From assembly GCA_003167555.1 (NCBI GenBank), contig PMSN01000023.1, forward strand, positions 62,001 through 126,000: DNA of 64,000 bases. Direction: 5' to 3'. Made by a program: the position numbers and the translations under genes. The stretch comes from Spartobacteria bacterium (lineage in GTDB: Bacteria; Verrucomicrobiota; Verrucomicrobiia; Chthoniobacterales; UBA10450). This document shows, piece after piece, positions 34,630 through 42,338 of this stretch (position 1 is the stretch's first letter; each line of letters opens with the position of its first letter). The notes beneath the pieces were generated by a model. The model saw only the letters and a list, made by a program, of their open reading frames with translations, was not told the DNA's origin and made no database searches.

Positions 34630-37600
34630 TTAGAACTTCTTGGTCAAGCTCACGTACCAAAAGCGGTTCCGGAGCGTATAGAGCGAAGTGTCGTAGTTAT
34701 CATTGAACGCTCCGAGGACCGACGGGGGGTAGCGGTCGAACGCGTCATTCACCCCGACAGTGAGCTTGGTGCCCCAGAGCATCCGCATCCAGATCGAGGG
34801 CGTGGCCGCCTCGGTGACCGGCGCGTTCTTGCTGTCCTTCGAGTCCTTCGCGTAGGTCGGTGGGGCTTCAGCCGCAGGCTTCACCCACTCGTAGCTTAAC
34901 TGCATGTCGAGGGTGATGTAGCTAGGCACCGTCCGCTCGGTGATGGTGTTGAAGAAGTTCGCATCATCTCGAAAGTCTCCGGTGTAATTACCGGTGGCGA
35001 TGAAGTCGAAGTGTCTCCATTCCCATTCCCCGCGGATGAATGCCTTGTTCCAAGGAATGCCGCCAGGCGCCAGTGGTATCGTGCTGTTGTTGAACGTGCC
35101 AAGGAAATTATGTGATCCCGCACCCGTCACCGGCTCCGCTTTCCAGGTGAAGAAGTGATTGTAGCCGCCGGAGAATGTGAACTTGCCCCAGCGCTCTGTT
35201 GGAATCTCATAAGTTGCCGTGATGTCCAGGCCCTGCACCAGACGCTTGGCAGCGTTGGAGTTCAGAGAATCGATACAATCCAGAGTGCCGTCAGGGTTGC
35301 GGGTTACTCCAGTCGCTGCACCTCCAGGAGCAACTGCAGCCCCGGAGCCGCCCCCGCAACCATCCGGATCCACGAGGGCGGTGCCTCCACTCTGCCCGTT
35401 TATGGTCAGCGCCAACTGCGCGAAATCCGCCGCATTCAAGATTAGATCCTTGGTGTAAACCTGATACCAATCCATCGTCATCGTGAAGCCGGGAATGAAC
35501 TTGGGAGTCCAGACCAAGCCTGCTGAGTAGGCATCAGTTTTTTCGGGCTTTAATTCAGGGTTGCCGCCCTGCCAGACACCCCTGGGTGGCTGTAAGGTAT
35601 TATGCTTGAGCGGATCGAAGAGCTGCGGGAAATTCTGCGTCACCGGGAAAAATAGTTGGATCGGAGTAGGCGACAGGAACGATTGTCCCCAGGATGCGCG
35701 GAAGGTCAGGTCCGGGATCGGCTGATAGCGGAGTGACACACGTGGCGTGCCGCCGAAATTCTCGTCCTGGTTCACATTGTCAAAACTCGCGTGAGCGCGG
35801 TTCGGATCCAAAGGGGTCTGGTCCGTGTCTTTGAATTTCTCATAACGCCAGGCCAAGTCCATATCGAGCGAACGAACAAACGGAACGTTCATCGCTGACG
35901 TCACGATTGGAACACCAAGTTCGAGAAAGACGGAATCGACCTCCTGCAAAACCTTGGTATTAGGCGCCTGGTTAAAGCCGAGCTGATTACCCGCTGCCTG
36001 AACCGGATCGGGGATTGATTGTTGCTCGATGTTACGATGTTCGTAACCAACGGCCAGATCGACACCCCCGTTCCACAGTTTGGGGAAAAGATGAGCGTTG
36101 GCCTTCGCATCATAGAGATAATCGCGCTCCTTGAACATCGAGTGCCCAAGGTAGGAAGCTGCTATCGCACCGGCTGCGTTATTGTAACTAGCCGTACCCG
36201 TTTGCACGCCGTTCGTATACGTGGGAGCAGTGCCAATCACGGGCGCGCTCTGACCGATGAAGGGATCGAATACACCACTGGCAATCTGAGCGAGGAGGGC
36301 ACTGCGAGTCGCATCACCGCTGTCGATGCGCAATTGTTGGAAGCGCTCGTAAACGAAGCCGGAGTCATATCCGAAACGGCTAATAAAGTCGTTGTCCTTG
36401 AAGTTGAAGTCACCGTTTATGCCAGTGACGTAGCGGTAACTATCCTGGTCGAAAAAAGTTCTGCGAGGCCCTAAATCATTGACCAAGCGATAGGCCAGCG
36501 AACTGAGATCGTTGCCAGTTGGGTTCGCGGCTGTGACAGGCCGGTTGTTGGGAAACGGATTAAAAATTGAAGCTCTTACGACATTTATTCCGTTTGCCGC
36601 ATTCGTAATAGAGAACGGGGAGGCCGCCAGACCGTTATCCTGCTTGGTCTTGGAATACATAATATCTCCGTAGAGCTGGAGCCCATCGCCAAATATTTTG
36701 TAGCGACCCGTGACGTAGTACATGGCTTTCTCGATCGCGGGAATAGCGGGGGTAAAAGCGCGAAAATTGAAGCGAGACGGATCTGTGCCCGGGATGACGT
36801 CAAAAGCCCGATAGCTGGCTGGCGTTGGCGCATTGTTCGACAAATTAATCAGAACCTGGGCTCCTCCGGTGGAGGTGGAGACGCGCCCGGCGAAGGTCGG
36901 GCTGTTATTGTTGAAGCCACCCCATCCAAGACCAGTGGCGTCATTACTCGTGTCGCCCGTACCGGCAACCGCGGCGCGATCTCTCGAAAAAAGGTTAGCG
37001 CGGGAATAATATTCCCCCGCGGCCGCGATGGAGACTTTGCCATCCAGACCGGTAACGCCGCCTCGCAGATAGACCTGGCGAGTGTGTGCGTCCGTCTCGG
37101 TGGTATTTCCGTAGAGCGTAAAAAGTTCCGCTCCTTCGTACGGTTTTTCTCCTGGACCGTTGAGCATAATGAAGTTGACCACGCCCGCGACAGCGTCCGA
37201 ACCGTAGACGGCCGAGGCTCCGTCCTTCAATATCTCGGTCCGCGAGAGGCCGCCGATGGGAATGGCGTTGATATTGGCGAATTGAAATGCGCGACGCCCG
37301 TTGATGAGGGTGAGAACGTTAGCCGGCCCGAGAGCGCGAAGGTTGATAAAGGCCCTTCCGTTACCACCGTTCGAATCATTTTCCGATTGGCCGGTGTTAC
37401 CCCCAACGAAAGACGGGAGCTGACGTAGACCTTCGATTGGAGTGTTGGAGCCCTGCTTCGTGAGGACTTCCGCGGTATAAACAGTCACCGGCAGGGCCGA
37501 TTCTGTTTCCGCAGTTGGAATATATGAACCAGTCACAATGACTCGCTCGGTCGTGGCTTCGGTGGGCGCGGGGGTCGGCGCCTGTGCGTATGCGCTCGCG

Positions 37601-37680
37601 GCCATCATTAAAGGAAGTCCGACGCTGACTGCGAGAGCCGAGCGGAAGGATCCCACCGTGCTTAATACGTATCTTATCAT
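34630..37680 (-). CDS. TonB-dependent outer-membrane receptor
   Basis: 1016 residues from ATG 37680 (MIRYVLSTVG). I prefer it to ATG 37692, because the GGAG within that first codon pair lies 7-10 bases before it as a ribosome site. Signal peptide to AYAQA. Plug domain with a TonB-box region RVIVTGSYIPT, LTKQGSNTPIEGLRQLPSF, GRAFINLRALGPANVLTLIN, SRTEILKDGASAVYGSDAVAGVV. The barrel ends FWYVSLTKKF with the terminal Phe. It imports a ligand such as a siderophore or glycan that the sequence does not name. Confidence 0.92.
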   Translation of the reverse strand: MIRYVLSTVGSFRSALAVSVGLPLMMAASAYAQAPTPAPTEATTERVIVTGSYIPTAETESALPVTVYTAEVLTKQGSNTPIEGLRQLPSFVGGNTGQSENDSNGGNGRAFINLRALGPANVLTLINGRRAFQFANINAIPIGGLSRTEILKDGASAVYGSDAVAGVVNFIMLNGPGEKPYEGAELFTLYGNTTETDAHTRQVYLRGGVTGLDGKVSIAAAGEYYSRANLFSRDRAAVAGTGDTSNDATGLGWGGFNNNSPTFAGRVSTSTGGAQVLINLSNNAPTPASYRAFDVIPGTDPSRFNFRAFTPAIPAIEKAMYYVTGRYKIFGDGLQLYGDIMYSKTKQDNGLAASPFSITNAANGINVVRASIFNPFPNNRPVTAANPTGNDLSSLAYRLVNDLGPRRTFFDQDSYRYVTGINGDFNFKDNDFISRFGYDSGFVYERFQQLRIDSGDATRSALLAQIASGVFDPFIGQSAPVIGTAPTYTNGVQTGTASYNNAAGAIAASYLGHSMFKERDYLYDAKANAHLFPKLWNGGVDLAVGYEHRNIEQQSIPDPVQAAGNQLGFNQAPNTKVLQEVDSVFLELGVPIVTSAMNVPFVRSLDMDLAWRYEKFKDTDQTPLDPNRAHASFDNVNQDENFGGTPRVSLRYQPIPDLTFRASWGQSFLSPTPIQLFFPVTQNFPQLFDPLKHNTLQPPRGVWQGGNPELKPEKTDAYSAGLVWTPKFIPGFTMTMDWYQVYTKDLILNAADFAQLALTINGQSGGTALVDPDGCGGGSGAAVAPGGAATGVTRNPDGTLDCIDSLNSNAAKRLVQGLDITATYEIPTERWGKFTFSGGYNHFFTWKAEPVTGAGSHNFLGTFNNSTIPLAPGGIPWNKAFIRGEWEWRHFDFIATGNYTGDFRDDANFFNTITERTVPSYITLDMQLSYEWVKPAAEAPPTYAKDSKDSKNAPVTEAATPSIWMRMLWGTKLTVGVNDAFDRYPPSVLGAFNDNYDTSLYTLRNRFWYVSLTKKF

Positions 37681-37846
37681 TAGTTTCTCCATGCTTAGGT
37701 TGTAGTTAAGGATTGTTGTGCTGGCGGAGAGTCTTAGCGCCGATCGTTCAAAAGTAGTTAGGACTTAAAACAGGCAATTACGGACAAGTTCGAGGCCGGC
37801 ATTTGGGAGGAGGCAATACGCACTCATTGATGAAGGTGCTGTGGAC

Positions 37847-38977
37847 TTAGGAAGCTCGTGCCCCTCTCAACCTCAGCGAGCTTGCCCCATTCACGCTCTT
37901 ATGCCGTCCCCTGGCTTTTCGTGGCATAACGCTGATCATCGATGAATCGCGACCGGATGCGGTTTTGCCGGTGTCCACCACCACAGCGAAGCGTTGCCGG
38001 CGAAAGGTGGCGGGATTTACGCCCAGACGACGCTCGAAGGCGCGCCGGAATGAATCCGAGTCTTTGAAGCCCACCGCGGCGGCCACACTCTCGACGCTGG
38101 CGCGAGCAAGGAGCAATTGCCGCCGCGCCTCGTCTATTCTAAGTGTCTCGACAAAATTTGCGGGGGAGCTGCGGAAGGCACGTTTGAAAAGACGGCTAAA
38201 ATGGCGCGGACAGAGGCAGGCCCTTTCCGCCAGCACTTCGACTGAGAGGTCGTGGTTTAGATGGGCAGCAATCCAGGCAGGAAGTTCGGCCAGGCGATCG
38301 TTCGGTCCGCACTCGAACTGCGACAAATCAAGCGTGTTGGCATGATCTCCAAGGGGCCGGAGGCGCACACAAAGTTCGCGGGCGACCGCAAGAGCAACGC
38401 GAGAGCCATAATCTTCTTCGATGAGGGCGAGAGTTAGCTCTGTCGCCGCCGTCCCGCCCCCACAGGTATAGAAAGGCCCGTCCTTCAAAAATGACGCGGT
38501 GTAATCGACCCGGATTTTGGGAAACCGCCGCGCTACATCCTGCGCGTACTTCCAGTGCGTCGCGACCTTGCGGTTATCGAGTAATCCACTTTGAGCGAGA
38601 GGATAAATGCCGGCGCAGATCGAGACGACCCGGTTAAGATCAGCCGTGTGCGCTCCGAGCCATTCCGCGATCTTTCGTCCTGTTTCACCCTCTCGCATGC
38701 CCAGGCCCCCTGGGATGATAACGGTATCAAGGTCGGAAGCTCTTAAGAGGGTCTCTTTTGCGGTGAAGGCAAGGTTCGATGCAGAAACAAAGGTCTTGGC
38801 GTTGACGGCGATGATCCGCACGTCATAACACGCTCGAACTTTGTCCGCGTCCACATCCGTCCGTGCGGCGGCCAGGGCCTCCAGTGGACCGGCAAGATCC
38901 AAAACAGTCAGGCCGTCAAAGCCCAGGATGCCGATAGACTTGGTCTTGGTTGCCTTTCCGGCCGTCAGGTCCTTCAT
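37847..38977 (-). CDS. GlxA-type regulator: DJ-1/PfpI domain with AraC helix-turn-helix, copy 1
   Basis: 376 residues from ATG 38977 (GTG 38980 also open). N-terminal DJ-1/PfpI fold: IGILGFDGLTVLDLAGPLEAL, TVIIPGGLGMREG, VVSICAGIYPLAQSGLLD with the nucleophile-elbow Cys, and ATHWKYAQDVARRFP. C-terminal AraC domain: LSVEVLAERACLCPRHFSRLFKRAF and VESVAAAVGFKDSDSFRRAFERRLGVNPATFRRQ, listed at residues 245-330. A transcription factor that may sense a small metabolite. A second copy of this type lies at 40469. Extra basic tail. Confidence 0.9.
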   Translation of the reverse strand: MKDLTAGKATKTKSIGILGFDGLTVLDLAGPLEALAAARTDVDADKVRACYDVRIIAVNAKTFVSASNLAFTAKETLLRASDLDTVIIPGGLGMREGETGRKIAEWLGAHTADLNRVVSICAGIYPLAQSGLLDNRKVATHWKYAQDVARRFPKIRVDYTASFLKDGPFYTCGGGTAATELTLALIEEDYGSRVALAVARELCVRLRPLGDHANTLDLSQFECGPNDRLAELPAWIAAHLNHDLSVEVLAERACLCPRHFSRLFKRAFRSSPANFVETLRIDEARRQLLLARASVESVAAAVGFKDSDSFRRAFERRLGVNPATFRRQRFAVVVDTGKTASGRDSSMISVMPRKARGRHKSVNGASSLRLRGARAS

Positions 38978-39177
38978 CACCGTGACAACTCCTCCCGAAA
39001 GCTCGAATACGGGAGGACCTGTCGTTCAGGCACCGGTGGCCGAAATTCACGATTAGAAAATCTCTCCACACAGTGAAATGCAATATCGGCCCCGGAAAGG
39101 GCTCAAAGTATTTCGCGGTCGAGCAAACAATTCACCGTGGCTTCCTGCCAAACGCCACGATAATAAAAATCGCTGAT

Positions 39178-39633
39178 CTATTTTGCTGTCTGCGTCTGCT
39201 GGTAAAAGACGTTAAGCCAGTGATCGCCGCGCTTCATGTAAAGAGAGCTGACCCACACCGGGCTCGGCACAGGTTTGTCGTGGCAACTGGTATCCTGAGA
39301 AGCATGATAAGTCACCAAAGCGGTATTGCCGTCCAACAGCGCCACTTTGAATTGGTCGACAGAGTAACTCCGCACCACGCATGCGGGACTGGCTACGGTA
39401 GCCACCACATCAATTTTGTTGGCCGCCCCGTAGAATCCGATCTCCACATGATCATCGGAAAGGAACTCTTTAAAGAATTGCGCGTCCCGGTTTTTCCAAG
39501 CCTCCCACGATTGCTTCTCGAGCTTAATCAAGTTTTCCTTGGTTGCACTGTCGTCGGCTTGTGCGCGGAGTGACGCGCTTGGGACTAGGGCGACGAATGC
39601 TAGGAGCATGAATATTCTTATCGATTTGCTCAT
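39178..39633 (-). CDS. Secreted NTF2-like (DUF4440) protein
   Basis: 151 residues from ATG 39633, at the start of a signal peptide (IRIFMLLAFVALVPSASLRAQ). NTF2-like fold: LIKLEKQSWEAWKNRDAQFFKEFLSDDHVEIG, given as residues 33-65, then VALLDGNTALVTYHASQ and VWVSSLYMKRGDHWLNVFYQQT. Such domains bind small hydrophobic ligands or act as SnoaL-like enzymes. Two Cys (ACVV, SCHD). Unlinked in strand order from the receptor; it sits between the two GlxA regulators. Confidence 0.75.
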   Translation of the reverse strand: MSKSIRIFMLLAFVALVPSASLRAQADDSATKENLIKLEKQSWEAWKNRDAQFFKEFLSDDHVEIGFYGAANKIDVVATVASPACVVRSYSVDQFKVALLDGNTALVTYHASQDTSCHDKPVPSPVWVSSLYMKRGDHWLNVFYQQTQTAK

Positions 39634-39907
39634 TTTAAGGTAAGTTGTTGTTCTGCTACATGTGTCGCCGGCTTTGAACCAAATCCAAAACAAGAAACCT
39701 CTACACAGAGCTAAAGCAATGTTCGCGCTGAGAATGGCTCAAGAAAAACACTGTGGCCGCACTTAAATCCCCACTCCGTCTCATTCACGGCCATGCAACG
39801 CTTGTTTCGGACGTCGAGAACACGTCTACGACCGACGCCCTAGCCTAGAATTTGCGGATGCGCATAATCCCGGGCGAAGAGCAAATCCTCGGATTCGATC
39901 TAAGGTA

Positions 39908-40354
39908 TCATTGCCAGTAGGGGTTTCGCGCCCCCTTTTCCACATATTCTTGCAAGATCACAAAAAGATGACCCCACATTGTATTGCAGAAATGCCTCTC
40001 ATCGTCGCTCGCCTTCCAGCCAGCGTGCCGGAAGTCAAGAAAGATGCTTCCCGCGCTCTGTGGTTTCAATTCGAAGTCCAGCGTTGTCCCTATCCAGCCC
40101 GGCAGGGTGCCACCTTCACAACTCCACCGAACGTGGAATGGCCTGTCCAGTTTCTCAATGATCATACGAAGATGCCGTGCCCCGGACGCGAAAGTGAACA
40201 CTGCGTCTCCGCCCACGCGTTGAGATAAAATCACACCATCCGTCCACCAGCCTTTAATCCCTTCTTCTGTGGTTAACGCGAGATAAACGTTCTCGATCGA
40301 TGACCTAATCGAGATGTGATGCACTAACTCACAAGTATGACTACAATCCGCCAT
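39908..40354 (-). CDS. SRPBCC (AHSA1-like) domain protein
   Basis: 148 residues, soluble. Pattern of the AHSA1/START family: ISIRSSIENVYLALTTEEGIKGWWT, GGDAVFTFASGARHLRMIIEKL, RPFHVRWSCEGGTLPGW, STLDFELKP-like TTLDFELKP, and a last helix WGHLFVILQEYVEKG. These proteins bind hydrophobic ligands or act as co-chaperone parts. It lies 114 bp after the second GlxA gene on the same strand and could be in its unit. Confidence 0.75.
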   Translation of the reverse strand: MADCSHTCELVHHISIRSSIENVYLALTTEEGIKGWWTDGVILSQRVGGDAVFTFASGARHLRMIIEKLDRPFHVRWSCEGGTLPGWIGTTLDFELKPQSAGSIFLDFRHAGWKASDDERHFCNTMWGHLFVILQEYVEKGARNPYWQ

Positions 40355-40468
40355 CGACGATGATTGATCGAGGTATGCTCGCGACGCCTTCTTGACTACT
40401 TGGCGACCAGCTTAACTTCGGCTAAGAAATTCTTCTGCGTCCCGGTACACGAATGAAATTCCCACTCC

Positions 40469-41482
40469 CTAGCCAAGCACCGACTCTAACGCTTCGTTGC
40501 TCGCCCCTGCTACCGCGGATGGAAATGGCTCCAAATAACTGCCAGCCTTTACGCCAAATCGTCGTTGAAAGGCGCGGCGAAATGCACCGGAGTTCTTGAA
40601 GCCCACGGATGCGCCCACGCTTTGAAGGGTCTTGCTTCGCTTCGAGAGCCGGCGCCGCGCCTCGTTCAGGCGCAGGTTCTCGACAAAATCTGCCGGTGAG
40701 CTTCCAAAGATGGCTTTGAACGATCGATTGAAATGACTCGGGCACATGCACGCGCGTCGTGCGAGAGCTTCTACAGACAAGTCGGCTTCCAGATTTCTGA
40801 TGATCCACGCGACAAGATCCCCAAAGCGATCGGCCGGTCGGCTCTCGAATTCCCGGAGCGTGGCAGATTGTTCGTCTGTATCGCGACGCGCGAGATGCGT
40901 GACCAGCTCTCCCTGAGCGGCGCGAGCCACCTGCGGCCCGTAATCCTCTTCTACTATTTGGAGGGCGAGATCGATACCCGCGGAAAGACCGGTCGAAGTA
41001 TAGAACGGACCGTCTCTCACCAGCCGAGCCTTATGGTTTACCCGAAGCTGCGGGAATCTCCGGGCGACATCCCGCGCGAAACGCCAATGGGTTGTAACTT
41101 CCCGGCCGTCGAGTAGGCCCGTGGGGGCCAGGCCATATATTCCGGTGCAAACAGAAACAATGCGCCGGGTCTGGTTTACCCGAGTCAAAATCCAGCTCGA
41201 AACCTCGGTCGCGGTGTGTGGGTCACGAAGGCCGCTGCCGCCAGGAATAATAATCGTGTCAAGCGCGGGAGCGGTTTGGAAGGTCTCTTCCGGCGTAAAG
41301 ACAAGTCCGGATTCCGATCGGAAGGGACTGGAGGTCAGCCCGATAATGCACACTTCGTAACAGGCAATCTGGCCGCCGTAGCCATCGTCAAGCACCGCGG
41401 CCGCGAAGACATCAGCCGGCCCGGCTAGATGCAACGCAGTGATGCGGTCAAATCCGATAAGACCAATACGCTTCGGAGTCAT
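40469..41482 (-). CDS. GlxA-type regulator: DJ-1/PfpI domain with AraC helix-turn-helix, copy 2
   Basis: 337 residues from ATG 41482 (a longer frame to 41656 lacks support). Same layout as copy 1: IGLIGFDRITALHLAGPADVF, TIIIPGGSGLRDP, VSVCTGIYGLAPTGLLDG, TTHWRFARDVARRFPQL, then AraC core LSVEALARRACMCPSHFNRSFKAIF and FKNSGAFRRAFQRRFGVKAGSY. The two are clear paralogues but have diverged. Copy 2 precedes the SRPBCC gene at 39908, whereas copy 1 lies past it. Confidence 0.88.
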   Translation of the reverse strand: MTPKRIGLIGFDRITALHLAGPADVFAAAVLDDGYGGQIACYEVCIIGLTSSPFRSESGLVFTPEETFQTAPALDTIIIPGGSGLRDPHTATEVSSWILTRVNQTRRIVSVCTGIYGLAPTGLLDGREVTTHWRFARDVARRFPQLRVNHKARLVRDGPFYTSTGLSAGIDLALQIVEEDYGPQVARAAQGELVTHLARRDTDEQSATLREFESRPADRFGDLVAWIIRNLEADLSVEALARRACMCPSHFNRSFKAIFGSSPADFVENLRLNEARRRLSKRSKTLQSVGASVGFKNSGAFRRAFQRRFGVKAGSYLEPFPSAVAGASNEALESVLG

Positions 41483-41728
41483 AGCTAATGCCAGCAGCAC
41501 GTTGCCACCGTCCCCATGGGATGACCAAGGACATTGAGCCGTCAATTCCGGCTGTCTCCGCTTACCGTGAACGAGGTTTGCGATCGGACTTAAATCCGAC
41601 AATATAGGACACGCTTCATGATTCATCACTCGCGACAACAGCTCGCTAAATTGCATTTCTCTGCGACTCTCCCTTGCTGAGATAGCACTAATCTGAATGT
41701 TTTCTGAATCGACGAACTAGCCTGCATA

Positions 41729-42286
41729 ATGACTGAGGGCCTGGAGTCATCCACGGAGGGTGCGGCGTCGCCGAAGATCGACGCACAATCGCTGGAAGAG
41801 ATGATGCCCGAGGTGTATGAGGAACTACGCCGCCTGGCCGCAAACTATCTGCGCGGCGAGCGGTCGGAACACACCTTGCGGCGCACGGCATTAGTCCACG
41901 AAGCCTATCTGCGCCTCGTAAACCAAGGCGAAGTAACATGGCAGAACCGCGCTCATTTTCTGGGAATCTTCGCGCGCATCATGCGCCAGACGTTGACTAA
42001 CTACGCCGTAGCAAGGACGCGGCAAAAGCGCGGCGGCACGGATCCGCTGGAGGTTGCGCTCGAATTCTACGCCCAACGAAACATCGATGTAACTGCGCTG
42101 GACGCGGCTTTGAAGGACCTTGAGACTCTCGATCCGCGACAGGGACAGATCGTCGAGCTGCGCTTTTTTGCTGGCCTAACTGTGGCAGAGATCGCTGCGG
42201 TCTTGGAAATTTCAGCGGCAACAGTTAAGCGCGAATGGGCTCTTGCCAAAATTTGGCTTCGCCGGGAATTATCAAATGAATCTTGA
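41729..42286 (+). CDS. ECF sigma factor (SigK-like, kinase-linked type)
   Basis: 185 residues. Region 2 shows MMPEVYEELRRLAANYL and TALVHEAYLRL, WQNRAHFLGIFARIMRQ. Region 4 has LDPRQGQIVELRFFAGLTVAEIAAVLEISAATVKREWALAKIWLRREL, listed as residues 132-180, ending in the helix-turn-helix. The MRQ-L-N and Lys-Arg stretch (RTRQKRGG) is typical of ECF factors that lie next to Ser/Thr kinases in Planctomycetes and Verrucomicrobia. The kinase gene follows after 52 bp. The pair probably acts as one signalling unit. Confidence 0.9.
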   Translation: MTEGLESSTEGAASPKIDAQSLEEMMPEVYEELRRLAANYLRGERSEHTLRRTALVHEAYLRLVNQGEVTWQNRAHFLGIFARIMRQTLTNYAVARTRQKRGGTDPLEVALEFYAQRNIDVTALDAALKDLETLDPRQGQIVELRFFAGLTVAEIAAVLEISAATVKREWALAKIWLRRELSNES

Positions 42287-42338
42287 CCGGCCGAGGTAAT
42301 GAAGTCTACATGCCCGAATAAGAACTCGCCGTAATGAT

